64,000 nucleotides of DNA from Lepidostoma basale (GCA_022606425.2 JAHDVF020000840.1:3348001-3412000); one strand, 5' to 3'. Positions 31,031 to 40,663 are shown, counted from the first letter of the stretch. Numbers and translations: made by a program. Notes: a model not told the origin generated them from the sequence alone.

Positions 31031-31739
31031 GGTCCGGATTTGGAAAACAGTGGACTTAGGAACCAAAGTCATTATTTCGATTTAACAAAAAATGCTTGCT
31101 GTAGAAAATTTAATTTGTAACAATATTTGTCACGTTCAACTTTTCGTTATTTTGAGCCTAACATGGTTTAAAAAAATACAAACGAAAAAAATGTATGGAG
31201 TAAAATTGAATTTTTTTTTCTCAATGCATTTTAAATTGCATGCAACGAAACTTTTTGTATATTAACGTATGCAAATAGTACTTTATGTCCATATTTTTTT
31301 CTCTCCTATATACTTGCACCCTTGGCATTAAATCGCAGTTGAACTTTCAAAACAATTATTTTTATTTCACAACACAACAAATGTTTCTGCCAGAAGATTT
31401 GGTTGGGTGTTTATGATGCACAATTATTTCTTTATTACAAATAAGAAAACCAAAATTGCCTATCACCTCCAGTTTTTGAAATATTCTCCAAAAACTGCAT
31501 TTTAAAGTATGAAAACCCATGCACACAAATATAATGATAGTATAATGGAGTGCTACATAATAATTTCTTTTATGAATTATACGAAACAAATAAATAATTA
31601 TTAACACCATCTTTATGGTAATAATTCACCGTTATGACTTATTTGATGAATCATTAAAGGAATTTCCTGCACTTTCTAAGAATTATATGGAACAAATAAT
31701 ATAAAATTAGTATATTATTAATACCATGTTATTTATATA
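31031..31739. other. No gene recognised
   Basis: AT-rich intron-like DNA. A CACAGTGGTCCGGATTTGG string at 31025 resembles a transposon end but no partner was found. Confidence 0.3.
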
Positions 31740-32117
31740 TTATTCCAAAGGATCTGGAATGTTTTCTGGAACTCTATAGACCTCGATCTCTTCTTCATCC
31801 ACTACTTCTACTGATGCTAGCAGTTCCATAGCTTCTGGATATAAATTTAATTGTTTGAATTTATTATATTTAGGTCTAATGTGAGATATATAGGGATCTG
31901 AAGATATCAATCAATTATTTAGAATATCTTGATTATTTTGTATTCTTCCTATTTTCCTCGTGTGATACTCTCTGGTATTCCTAAAGTCCTTGTTTCTTGC
32001 TTCTGCGGCTTCTTCTGACAATATTCCGATAGGAAGACTCGAGAAATGTTTGCAAATTTCGCCACCATGAATCATCAGACTTGTATACCTCATACAGTCT
32101 CGACACCAAGACTTGTG
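31740..32117 (-). pseudogene. Remnant of a multicopy uncharacterised arthropod protein
   Basis: Minus strand. One frame reads SWCRDCMRYTSLMIHGGEIC, KHFSSLPIGILSEEAAEARN, KDFRNTREYHTRKIGRIQNN, QDILNN, a TGA stop, then LISSDPYISHIRPKYNKFKQ, LNLYPEAMELLASVEVVDEE and a terminal IPDPLE-TAA at 31740. From memory, the SEEAAEARNKD..R..H.RK and LL.SSDPYIS..RP blocks resemble a family that is repeated in many arthropod genomes without assigned function and is probably transposon-borne; this attribution is not checked. A single TGA and loss of the upstream part make it a pseudogene. It lies inside the proposed 25-kb intron, on the opposite strand. Confidence 0.5.
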
Positions 32118-32514
32118 ATACCTTTGATATAGCAGCTCTAAACAGGAATGTTATGCTGCAACTTAACCGTTCTCGAAGGTTTTCTAGCCAGGATTTTCAT
32201 TCCTCGACATTTTGTTTTCCGTTAATGGCTTGAGTTACAGCACTTCGTATTAATCGTTTCTAATTATTAGCCCGAAGTATTGCAGTTTCCTGTGCTTTAT
32301 GGTTTTGACAATTTATTTTTACTTTTTCACTTACTGCAGTACTTCCTTATTTGTGACTCTTTAATATCCATGATATTTTAAATTCTACGATACATCCACA
32401 TTTTGGTGATAGTTTTGTCAAAGTCCATGTTTCCATGCCGTCGAAAAAGACGGGTTAGTACGTAACATGGAAGTATTAATTTTGTACTTGGTATAATTAT
32501 CTACAATTAATTGC

Positions 32515-32700
32515 AAATAAACTAATTGAACGCTAAGGCATAACACTGTAGAATTCCATTGTAATATACTTAGGAAATTTCAAATAACTTTGTTTAATCC
32601 ACTAATTATTAAAAAATTATATATTAAAAAACACGACATGTTTCGGAGGATAAATTGGAGTGTAAAAATATAATAAAAACTAAACAATGAACGAATGACA
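32515..32700 (-). repeat. Hammerhead-bearing repeat F2, copy 2 (core lost)
   Basis: Reverse match to 25010-25205. On the minus strand the end CCTCCGAAACATGTCGTGTT is kept, but the CTGAAGA box is replaced by CTCCAATT, so this copy should be inactive. Confidence 0.6.
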
Positions 32701-32990
32701 TTTCTACGGATTGGTCTGCAACAAGCTTCACTCGTTCCATCCACTGAGTACTGTCTTCAGCCAGTTTTCTTATTTCTGTGCGGTAACCAGAGCGCATGTT
32801 TCTTCATGGGTAGCCACTGCAATTTCTCCCCTCAACCATTCCCTTTGCGATAGTAATAAGTAGGGCCAGATGCCTCATGTTATGCACAATAAATGCCCTC
32901 AAATAACTGTTCACAATAAATGCCCAATTTTTGATAATAAACGCTGGAAACTTATTTGTTAACCTGATAAAATAAATTATAATATCCGTG

Positions 32991-32991
<1 letters not shown>

Positions 32992-33036
<45 letters not shown>

Positions 33037-33082
33037 GTGCGTGTGTGTGTGTGTGAGCGTGTGTGCGTGTGTGTGTGTGTGA
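32992..33082 (+). repeat. Imperfect (GT)n microsatellite
   Basis: About 90 bp of GT repeats with GTAT, GC and GAGC interruptions. The histidine/threonine-rich minus-strand frame here is an artefact. Confidence 0.95.
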
Positions 33083-33095
33083 TGAAGACCTGTAA

Positions 33096-33305
33096 TACTA
33101 ATATTTAAATTCAGTAAATTTGACATAAATATTTGAAGATTATTTTTGTATAGAATCATGTTAACCACCCCTGTATGTATATAAAGGATTCGGTTTGCAA
33201 TAGTGTCACCAGTCTGTCGATGCCAGCGAGCCTGGCGAAACCGACCGCTTTCGAAATAAAGACAAAAGTGGAAGTAGTTAAAAAGCGTCGTTTTATTTCA
33301 TTATA
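33096..33305 (+). repeat. Hammerhead-variant repeat (U6 family), copy 2
   Basis: Same layout as 19498: ATTTGAAGATTATTTTTGTAT, TATATAAAGGA, CAGT-CTGTCGA (33214-33220), GCCAG/CTGGC hairpin, GAAAC (33237-33241), then CGACC instead of CGGTC, AATAAAGACA and GTGGAAGTAGTTAAAAA. It follows the GT microsatellite. Confidence 0.7.
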
Positions 33306-33399
33306 TTCGTGATGTTAGTTAAATAATACATATTTCTCTTTTTCTTTTTTATATACTTTGTATATACAACACTAATATTAAAAAAAATAAAATTACATA

Positions 33400-33430
33400 G
33401 ACATGTTTCGGACAAACAGTCCTTCTTCAG
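33400..33430 (-). ncRNA. Hammerhead-like motif, F1 left arm
   Basis: Minus strand: CTGAAGA, then A plus hairpin GGAC-TGTTT-GTCC, GAAAC, ATGTC. All conserved core bases are present and helix III is the palindrome ACATGT. Helix I pairs poorly (only the first two base pairs). Confidence 0.5.
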
Positions 33431-33549
33431 TAAAGATACATTAAAAAAATATTTGTTATAACAAAAGCATAAACTTTCAAAAATATATCTTTATAACATC
33501 TGTCAGATCATGTAAACAATTTTATAATATTTTTAAAAATGTATCTTTA

Positions 33550-33580
33550 CTGAAGAAGGACTATTTGTCCAAAACAGGTC
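33550..33580 (+). ncRNA. Hammerhead-like motif, F1 right arm, degenerate
   Basis: CTGAAGA, hairpin GGAC-TATTT-GTCC, then AAAAC in place of GAAAC (core G12 lost) and AGGTC. Probably inactive. Confidence 0.4.
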
Positions 33581-33732
33581 TATGTAATTTTTTTTTTTTA
33601 ATGTAAGTGTTGTATATACAAAGCAACTAAAAAAGAAAAAGAGAAATAAACCATCATAACAACACAAAGTATGGCGTATATAAAAAAAAAATATATATTA
33701 ACCATGTAAATTTATTTTCACTAACTAAAAAA

Positions 33733-33818
33733 CTAACTAACAACAAAGGGGTAGGCAGAAAGAATGGGCTGCCACACTTTTCTTTCCTAACATATTTCTC
33801 TCGATTCCTCAACATGAC
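33733..33818 (-). mobile_element. RTE-like LINE 3' scrap
   Basis: Plus-side ACTAACAACAAAGGGGTAGG, CAGAAAGAATGGGCTGCCAC, TTTCTCTCGATTCCTCAACAT in minus orientation; the GACGGCGTGATGG end is deleted. Confidence 0.7.
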
Positions 33819-33830
33819 CGCCAACAACTT

Positions 33831-33996
33831 GACGACCTTCGTGGCAGAGTGGTAAGAGCTCTGACTTCCATACCGAAGGTCCCGGGTTGTCACACTGTCA
33901 CTGGTCTGGTGCTACACCAGACCAATGACAGTGTGACAAACACAATAAAATGGCGATAGATTGGCTACCTATCACATGTCATGAGAATCAATATAA
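33831..33996 (+). mobile_element. tRNA-derived SINE, copy 1
   Basis: Box A TGGCAGAGTGG at 33842 and a box-B-like GGTCCCGGGTTGTC about 40 nt on (TTCGA deleted), followed by a strong hairpin (33887-33939, arms TTGTCACACTGTCA..) and GGCGATAGATTGGCTACCTATCACATG. The end ATGTCATGAGAATCAAT is shared with 40325-40360 and the minus-strand copy at 37481. Confidence 0.75.
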
Positions 33997-34087
33997 TAGT
34001 TAAAAAAATGAATTGTATATAGTAATTGGGTTCAAACGACCTGTTGTATACATAATAATACAAAAAAAAGATAATAATAATAATAAT

Positions 34088-34622
34088 AATAAAACATTCA
34101 TACATCGTGTCATGCACGCGCGTCGATTTCTCTGACACCTCACATGGCCGACATTCAATATTTGATTTATTTGATCGTGCCACGTTTTCCTCGGTCTTCC
34201 TATATTTCTGGTTCCATTTACATCGTTAACTGCGGGAAAACGTTGTATGATAGAATACCGAACGATGAAATAAGAAAGAAATGTAAGGCAGATGACTGCA
34301 TCATGAATAAAATTAAAAAAGGATCCCTGAGATGGTTTGGGCATATGGAACGAATGGATGAGAGTAGAATGGTTAAAAATTTGTACACAAGCAGCGTGAG
34401 TAGGAAAAGAAGCCGAGGACGACCGAGGAAAACATGGCATGACCAAATTAATCAATTACTAAAAGGCGGCCACATTCGAAGTCGGAATAATCGACGTGCG
34501 TGCATGGTACGATGTATGAATGTAGAGGAATCCCGAGAGGTATGCCAGGACAGGCCATTGTGGCGATCCATCCTCTCTGACTACCCCTCCGGGGAAATGG
34601 CGCGATGGTTAGTTAGTTAGCT
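34088..34622. mobile_element. Head-to-head chimera of two RTE-like subfamilies
   Basis: 34088-34223 is minus-strand subfamily A (CATCGTGTCATGCACGCGCG ... GTTCCATTTACATCGTTAAC). 34224-34622 is plus-strand subfamily B: TLYDRIPNDEIRKKCKADDC, KGSLRWFGHMERMDESRMVK, SSVSRKRSRGRPRKTWHDQI, CMNVEESREVCQDRPLWRSI, then GGTTAGTTAGTTAG. The junction falls exactly at the end of the VNDVNG codons. Confidence 0.75.
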
Positions 34623-34689
34623 AGTTAACATATAATTTTTTAATTTTCACTTTGAAGTTACTATCGTTATTGAACATAATTTACTCAAA

Positions 34690-35095
34690 GACTGAAAATA
34701 TAGCCGCTTGTGCGGATGTCTTTAAGTAGGTAGCACGAACTTATCTTCGTTTGATTAAATCGAGTACACGACATGACGGTACCATCCCATTGTATTACGA
34801 GGATCTAAGCACCGAGTTTCCCGTTTGTCGTTAAGTTGTCCTCCATTTCCGCCCGCCGTGGGCCGTCGCCGCGCCGCGCCGGCTCTGCCCTACTTACGCC
34901 CCCGTTCTGACGAAGATAAATGTTCGTTATTAAGCGTGAAGAAAATTGCGAAAGCAGATAGAACTTTGGTTTTATTGTACGAAAAGCTACGCAACAGGTA
35001 ATTTATGAAGTGACAGAGGGCGCTTCGGAGACTTCTTGTGTCAATCACGCCTCGAAATGTGTTATCAGGCTTTTTATAATACACTCAACAAACCC
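34690..35095. other. GC-rich non-repetitive island
   Basis: 34780-34920 holds CCGCCCGCCGTGGGCCGTCG and CGCGCCGCGCCGGC and matches nothing else in the window. No exon could be defined. It could be an internal promoter, an enhancer or an unrecognised exon. Confidence 0.3.
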
Positions 35096-35151
35096 TATTT
35101 TAATATTATATGCTCGTTACAAGTAGAAGTATATCTCGTTACAAGTAGAAA

Positions 35152-35750
35152 TATATAACTCGATGAAGGGTCGGGGCGGGCAACAAAGTGAATGGTGCAC
35201 TTAAAGTTGTCATCCCAAAAAAAACCTATCCAAAAAAGCTAGAATGGCAGTGCACAATGGTGTTCTTCTACCGACCCTTATTATGGAAGCGAAGCATAGA
35301 ACTGGCAAAATAAGGATGAAAGTATAATAAATGCAGTAGAAATGAGATCTCTTAGACGACTGTGTAGATACTCTGTGTATGATAGAGTGTCGAATGAAAA
35401 TATAAGAAGTGAATGCGAATGATGGTGTTATGAACAAAATAATGAGAGGATCATTAAGTTGGTTTGGACATATGGAAAGAATGAATGAAGAAAGAATGGA
35501 AAAAAAATTATATGTTTACGATGTAAATGGAACCAGAAACAGAGGAAGACCGAGGAAAACGTGGCACCATCAAATAAATCAAATATTGAATGTCGGCCAT
35601 GTGAGGAGTCAGAGAAATCGACGCGCGTGCATGACACGATGTATGAATGTTGAGGAAGCGAGAGAAATATGTCAGGAAAGAAAAGTGTGGCAGTCCATTC
35701 TTTCTTCCTACCCCTTCGGGGAGACGGCGTGATGGTTAGTTAGTTAGTTA
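35152..35750 (+). mobile_element. RTE-like LINE, 5'-truncated, with 14-bp target duplication
   Basis: Starts within KVVIPKKTYPKKARMAVHNG and runs to CQERKVWQSILSSYPFGETA and (GTTA)n. GTTACAAGTAGAAA is exact at 35138-35151 and 35751-35764. A frameshift lies near 35280 and another near 35415. Confidence 0.85.
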
Positions 35751-35774
35751 GTTACAAGTAGAAAGTAAAATATT

Positions 35775-36120
35775 TTAATATAACAAGTTGCCACCCGTGA
35801 AATATTTACGGAAGTAAAGTTTTTGTACCCTATAAAAACCTGGTTTACTGTACAATCAGTAATAAATTTTAAGTTAGTTACGTTTAATGTAAATCACAAT
35901 ACACAAAACCAAATTATTCTCTTTTTAATTTCCACAGCATTATCATACAACAATAATCAGAAAGAATTAAAAATAATCCAGAAGCGTTCTCGGGCATGCG
36001 CATCGTGTGCATTTCGAATTACTTTTGGAGATAATCGAAGTATTCCTCTCTCGCTCCCCTGTATTAAAAAAATTCGTACACTTTCTTGATGACAACTGAG
36101 TTTTTGGCTATTTATAATTT
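35775..36120 (+). repeat. Dispersed repeat X, uninterrupted copy
   Basis: Reference copy: GTGAAATATTTACGGAAGTA, TTTTTGTACCCTATAAAAAC, CATACAACAATAATCAGAA, CGTTCTCGGGCATGCGCATC, GTATTCCTCTCTCGCTCCCC and an end AGTTTTTGGCTATTTATAA. No 5S sequence follows here. Confidence 0.75.
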
Positions 36121-36360
36121 ATTATGATGAATACGGATAAAAACGTCTGTTTTCTAGAAGTTTCATTATATTTTATGTGAATGGTATGATTCGCTTGTCT
36201 AAGGCATTATCAAATATTTGAAATGCTTTTGACAGGCGAAACGTGTCACTCACAAAAAAATATAGCAAAACTTCTAGAAAAGATAAGTTTTCATTCATAT
36301 TAATTATTTAACATGGAGTTTTACATCATTGTTCAAGAAATCATAAATTTATTATTATAC
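36121..36360. repeat. Fold-back repeat, CGAAACATG family, complete
   Basis: Both arms visible: AATACGGATAAAAACGTCTG, TTTTCTAGAAGTTTCATTAT, GTGAATGGTATGATTCGC, then inverse TGACAGGCGAAACGTGTCAC and AAACTTCTAGAAAAGA, ending in ATTAATTATTTAACATGGAG. Confidence 0.75.
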
Positions 36361-36631
36361 ATATCCAATGACAATTTGAATAATTTCTTCAATATTATTT
36401 CAAAGTTCTCGCTAGTTAAGTGCCTAATTACAGTTAATTTAAAAAACGGTAGATACGTGTAACATAAATTAAATAAACACAAAAGTCCGGATCGTCCAAG
36501 TCAACATGTGCAACATCGAAAAAAACATTATGTGTTACATTATGTGCTAAATTAAAAAAACGGTGGATTCGTGGAACATAAATTAAATAGACAATATGTG
36601 CACCATCTAAAAAGAACATTTTGTGTTAAAT

Positions 36632-36892
36632 TATTTTGATTTTGTTATTTTATTTTATATCATTGTATTTTATATTATTTGTTTTAGATTTATTTTGTGG
36701 GTGTTGGACGATCGAAGTGTGCGCGGGAGATGCCTATTGGTGGCGATGAGGTTCGCAACCCATCACACCGCGTCTCCCGCGGAGCGAAAAGAGAAGGATG
36801 GAGTGCCGCATCAGTAAAAGTGTGACAGTCCATTCTTTCTGCCTAACCTTTTGGGGAGATGGCGTGATAGTTAGTTAGTTAGTTAGTTAGTT
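36632..36892 (+). mobile_element. SINE-like element with RTE 3' tail, copy 2
   Basis: Full-length-looking plus copy: GTTTTAGATTTATTTTGTGG, GTGTTGGACGATCGAAGTG, GCGCGGGAGATGCC, GATGAGGTTCGCAACCCATC (small hairpin over box-B-like GGTTCGCAACC), GTCTCCCGCGG, then AGTGTGACAGTCCATTCTTT and (GTTA)5. About 260 bp. Confidence 0.8.
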
Positions 36893-36899
36893 ACATATG

Positions 36900-37140
36900 T
36901 ATAAATATTTTCATGAAATAAAACATTGTTTTTTCTCCCATTTTTTATACCTTATTTTCTCGACATGTTTCAAAGGTTTTACAACTTCATCATCAGGAAA
37001 ACGCTAAAAAATAAGGAGTCGGACTTAATGGAAGTCTTGGTGGTGTCATGCAAGGTGGCTTTTCGAGGCATTTTATAGGTACATCTTCCTACAGAGTATA
37101 TCCCAACGTGGTATTTCCAGTCATTCAAGTCATTCTTAGA
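36900..37140 (-). repeat. Repeat F3 with hammerhead-like motif
   Basis: Minus-strand unit ending AACATGTCGAGAAAATAAGG; the AATAAAA at 36917 and poly-A-like flanks suggest an element end. The ribozyme-like core is listed separately. Confidence 0.5.
36962..36996 (-). ncRNA. Hammerhead-like motif, F3
   Basis: Minus strand: CTGATGA (the exact classic core), a hairpin region with AAG/CTT and A-rich loop, TGAAAC, then ATGTC. Helix III is palindromic ACATGT. Helix I TTTTC pairs with GAGAA (one U-G). Expected cleavage is after the C complementary to 36962. Confidence 0.55.
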
Positions 37141-37249
37141 TTTAATATGGTAGTTTGACATATGGTAGTTATCGACATTTTTGAATGCAAGAGGTTATTT
37201 GAACCTAATTACTGTTTACGATTTTTAAGCTATTGATTCTCATGAGGAC

Positions 37250-37490
37250 ATAGTGAGACGGGGAAGAAGCAGAAAGCGCTTTTGGAGAGACCACTTGGAC
37301 CGCATGGAGAATACGAGAATCGCAAAAATTGTTAAAGATGAAAACCCAAGCAGCAAAAGATTACCAGGAAGGCCGCGAAAAGAGATGGAGAGATGGCTGG
37401 ACATCATCATCCCAGGACAGCCCACCGTCACAAACAGGTCATACGACCTAAACTAAGAGGAAGAAAAAGAAAAAGAAGATACTCATGACA
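37250..37490 (+). mobile_element. Non-LTR LINE C-terminal fragment, GAA-rich tail
   Basis: A 67-codon frame reads MRRGRSRKRFWRDHLDRMEN, TRIAKIVKDENPSSKRLPGR, PRKEMERWLDIIIPGQPTVT; ends GAGGAAGAAAAAGAAAAAG. Confidence 0.75.
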
Positions 37491-37633
37491 TGTTATAGGA
37501 ACCAAGTCTATCGCCTTGGGAATTCTATCAGATCCAAGACAGCGTTTTTTTACACTGTCATCGCCGGGAATCGAACCCGGGACCTTCGATGTGGCAGCCA
37601 TAGCAGTTACCACTCTGCCACCAAGACCGTCCC
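37481..37633 (-). mobile_element. tRNA-derived SINE, copy 2 (box A and B intact)
   Basis: Minus strand: GGACGGTCTTGGTGGCAGAG carries box A TGGCAGAGTGG (plus 37610-37620), box B GGTTCGATTCC (plus 37567-37577), then CGGCGATGACAGTGT and an AT-rich end GGCGATAGACTTGGTTCC, ACATGTCATGAGTATC. Matches 33831-33996. Anticodon arm is not a functional cloverleaf. Confidence 0.8.
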
Positions 37634-37639
37634 TTATAA

Positions 37640-38205
37640 TTATTATTTGAAATAAAACAAATGTTTTATGTTTAGTTTCTCTTAGGAATTTATTTTAAAA
37701 TCAGTTCGTTCGTATAAACTTTAATGGCGATTCGAAATGATATCGGTAAATCCGAAAATAGTAAATTCTTTATTATGCATGCGAAGTTATGTAAATTTAT
37801 TGAGGTTATTTACGAAATTAAACCGTTCTATGGAATTGATGGGATTATAACGAACATGCCTCAAAACACGTACGAACATAATTTCAGTCTGCGAAGCAAT
37901 TTCAGTAATACAGGTACTCTGGTAGTATATTTATGATAAAAGGGGTTTGGCAGGCAATTAATTCTGCAAACAAAATTAGAAAATAACAAACATTGCTTTT
38001 ACGTATCATGTTTTAATTACATTTAAATTACGATCATACGCGATTAAGTCTTATCTGCTTAATAACCTATCGCATGTTGCAAGCTTCATTTCAGAAAAAA
38101 TGTGTTATGTTTAATACGTATATGTAACCAAAATGTACAATTAAGATACTTTTTTAGAATCGGAGTAAGAAATTAAACGAAAATTCGAGATTGTGGAGAA
38201 ATATG
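37640..38205. other. No gene recognised
   Basis: AT-rich intron-like DNA with a 71-codon plus frame (37724-37936) that has no recognisable domain. It matches nothing else in the window. Confidence 0.3.
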
Positions 38206-38210
38206 TATAA

Positions 38211-38320
38211 ATAACTAACTAACTAACTAACCATTATGCCGTCTCCCCGAAAGGGTAGGCAGAAAGAATGGACTGTCACACTTTAACCGTTGCGGCACTC
38301 CATCCTTCTCTTTTCCCTCA
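38211..38320 (-). mobile_element. SINE-like element with RTE tail, copy 3 (truncated)
   Basis: (CTAA)n tail complement, then CATTATGCCGTCTCCCCGAA, GACTGTCACACTTTAACCGT and TGCGGCACTCCATCCTTCTC on plus; the GC-rich head is missing. Confidence 0.75.
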
Positions 38321-38539
38321 TCCTGTTAGTGCGTAAATTGCAAAGATAAACATACATACCTAATATTTCATCAACGTTTAGTTTTTTTACTGCGATTATA
38401 AAAATATATACCATTATGGTCGTTAGTGGTATTGATTTGATGAAAGAGTTTGTGTGATATATAATAATTAAGCTTAAAAAACGTACAAACCAGGTATTTC
38501 TTTTTAACTTTGTACACAACACACACCTTATTAAAAATT

Positions 38540-38885
38540 AAACCAACTAACTAACTAACCATCACGCCGTCTCCCCGAAGGGGTAGGCAGTAAGAATGGG
38601 CAGACACACTTTTCTTTCCTGGCATATTTTTCTCGCTTCCTCAACATTCATAAATAGTGTCATGCACGCGCGTCGATTTCTCTGACTCCTCACGTGGCCG
38701 ACATTCAATATTTGATTTATTTGATCGTGCCACCTCTTCTACCTTCCTCTATTTCTAGTTCTATTTACATCGTTTTAACCATTATTTCTTCATTCGTTAT
38801 TTTCCTGTGTCCAAACGATCTTAATGATCCTTTCATTATTTGATTCATAACACCATCATTCGTACCGCATTCACTTCTTAAATTT
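38540..38885 (-). mobile_element. RTE-like LINE, 5'-truncated
   Basis: Complement of (GTTA)n at 38543, then the AYPFGETA to NDGVMN region in reverse. The 5' junction at about 38885 runs straight into a TTTCTAGAAAACAGGCGTTT string of the CGAAACATG fold-back family. Confidence 0.8.
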
Positions 38886-39421
38886 CTAGAAAACAGGCGT
38901 TTTAATTTATACTGTAAATTTATTTTATTCAATAACTTTTTCATCTTCACCTAATTGGTTTCATTTTCGTGTGCTCCTTAGATATAAAATATACAATATA
39001 TCTATGTATAATATGTATCTGAATATATTGACAACAACAAAACTCAACGACTGGCAATAAAAATCTATTAGTGTAGATCTAAATATATCGATGCTATTTT
39101 TCCCTAAAAGGGGTTTTATCCAATATTGGTGTTATTTATTGAAGACGATGTTAAATTTTCGGAAAACTTTGTTGTTTCGAATCAGTTTTCCTATGAACAG
39201 AACTCGAGTACATTTTGTTGTTTTTGTGAATTCATCAAAAAAATATTTGATTCCGACACATTCAATATTCATTTTGAAAACAATTTTATTACAGCAATCT
39301 GCTAAAAGTTTTTTTGAATGTTATTCGTATGTATGTCCGAGTATTTTCTTAGTTTTCTTTTCGACATATGTTTCGGAAATCGACATTGTCTCCATTTTTA
39401 GCGTGAAAGATGAATATAAAT

Positions 39422-39805
39422 CAGAGGTTCCCAAACTTTTTTGTCCCGTAGGCCCCTTGCCGATTTCTTTTGTTTTGTGTAGACCCCCTGCTTTCCCCAA
39501 AATGAAAGCTGGAATTCGTTGTTGACCTTTTTTTTTTAGCTCATTGGGGAAAATTTTCCGGTCGAAATCTTCGGGGAATTTTTTCGGGAAATCGAATCCG
39601 ATCTTTGCTGAATGAGCTAAAAAAAAGGTTGCCAACGATTTCGATATTCGTTTTGCGTTTCAATATTCGGCTTCAATTTAGATGAACCATCTCGTGGACC
39701 CCCATTTATATCTCATGGACCCTCAATTTTTTTCGCAACTGTCGTAGACCCTTTGCAAGTTGTCGTGGACCCCTGGGAGTCTATAGACCACTTTGGGAAT
39801 CACTG
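39422..39805. mobile_element. hAT-like MITE with exact 8-bp target duplication
   Basis: Ends CAGAGGTTCCCAAACTTTTT and, reversed, CAGTGATTCCCAAAGTGGTC, the hAT CAG.G.TTCCCAAA type. ATATAAAT is exact at 39414-39421 and 39806-39813. Subterminal GTGGACCCC/GTAGACCC repeats (39695-39775) may be transposase-binding sites. Interior non-coding. Confidence 0.9.
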
Positions 39806-39813
39806 ATATAAAT

Positions 39814-40320
39814 GAACCCAGTTGAAGAAGAAACAATAAGAAACTGACACACCGAAGATAACTGTAGCGTATTCATACGCTATTGCAATGGACTTATTCA
39901 AACAATCATTCTAGTAATCTTTTTGCCGGATTCAAAAAGTCATATCCACAAATTTAATAATCATTAAGCGTTTATTTATTTTTCTAAAATTTTTGTTTTT
40001 TACTTATCGGCATACATATTTATACAAAAAAGTTCGAGGCGTGTTAATAATTTAATTCTTTATCGAAGATTAAGGCGTTAACACAGTGGAAATCCATTTT
40101 AATAACATTGGAATTTAAATAACTACGCAGTTTTTATTCCACTTTAAATTATTAAATATTTTTATTAAATAAGTAGATCATCCAAGAAATGTTTCGGAGG
40201 TAACCTTCAACGTCAGGTTTAAACATATAACTAAACTCTAACCAATGAAAGAGTTAATCAATCATTATTTTTTTGAATCGCTCTTTACATTATTACAGCG
40301 CGAGCCAAATCGATGTAATG
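39814..40320. other. No gene; weak hammerhead-like string
   Basis: AT-rich. On the minus strand near 40180-40215 a CTGACGTTGAAGGTTACCTC then CGAAACATTTC string resembles a decayed hammerhead repeat end. Otherwise nothing recognised. Confidence 0.3.
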
Positions 40321-40324
40321 GGTA

Positions 40325-40662
40325 TAGCAATCATATTGATTCTCATGACATGTGATAGGTAGATAATCTAAACTAACTAACTAACTAACCATCACGCCGT
40401 CTCCCCGAAAGGGTAGGCAGAAAGAATGGACTGCCACACTTTAATCGATGCGGCACTCCATCCTTCTCTTTTCGCCATCGCGAGAGACGCGGTGTGATGG
40501 GTTGCGAACCTCATCGCCACCAAAGGGCATCTCCCGCGCACACTTCGATCGTTCAACGTCTGCATAATAAATCTAAAACTAATCTAGATAATCTATCGCC
40601 ATTTAATTGTCACGTTAATTCTACACCAAACCAAAGACAGTGTGACAATCACACTGTCATCG
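40325..40662 (-). mobile_element. tRNA-derived SINE, copy 3, split by another SINE
   Basis: 40325-40370 (ATTGATTCTCATGACATGTG, ATAGGTAGATAATCTA) and 40585-40662 (TAGATAATCTATCGCCATTT, GTCACG, ACAGTGTGACAATCACACTG) are two parts of one minus-strand SINE of the 33831/37481 family. The RTE-tailed SINE-like element at 40371-40584 is inserted between them. Confidence 0.75.
40371..40584 (-). mobile_element. SINE-like element with RTE tail, copy 4, target duplication proven
   Basis: 214 bp. TAGATAATCTA is exact at 40360-40370 and 40585-40595. The insert comprises the complementary (GTTA)n tail, the RTE-shared 3' third, the GGATGGAGTGCCGCAT block and the box-B-like head, and nothing else. This defines the unit ends. 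Confidence 0.88.
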
Positions 40663-40663
40663 C

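Larger units (their letters stand above)
33331..33648. repeat. Inverted-pair repeat with a hammerhead-like core in each arm (F1)
   Basis: Arms 33331-33450 and about 33530-33648 start TATTTCTCTTTTTCTTTTTT and contain TTGTATATACAACACT and a TACATAGAC block. The minus-strand core (33400-33430) and plus-strand core (33550-33580) face away from the centre at TTTATAACATCTGTCAGATC. Related single copies: 12846-13049 and 56715-56930. Confidence 0.8.

Noticed and set aside
31025..31043. CACAGTGGTCC string resembling a Transib end
   Set aside because: No inverted partner or 5-bp duplication found.
32977..33168. His/Thr-rich minus-strand frame
   Set aside because: It is translation of the GT microsatellite.
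39091..39525. 144-codon plus-strand frame
   Set aside because: It runs across a hAT-type MITE border and its target duplication and has no domain; chance frame.
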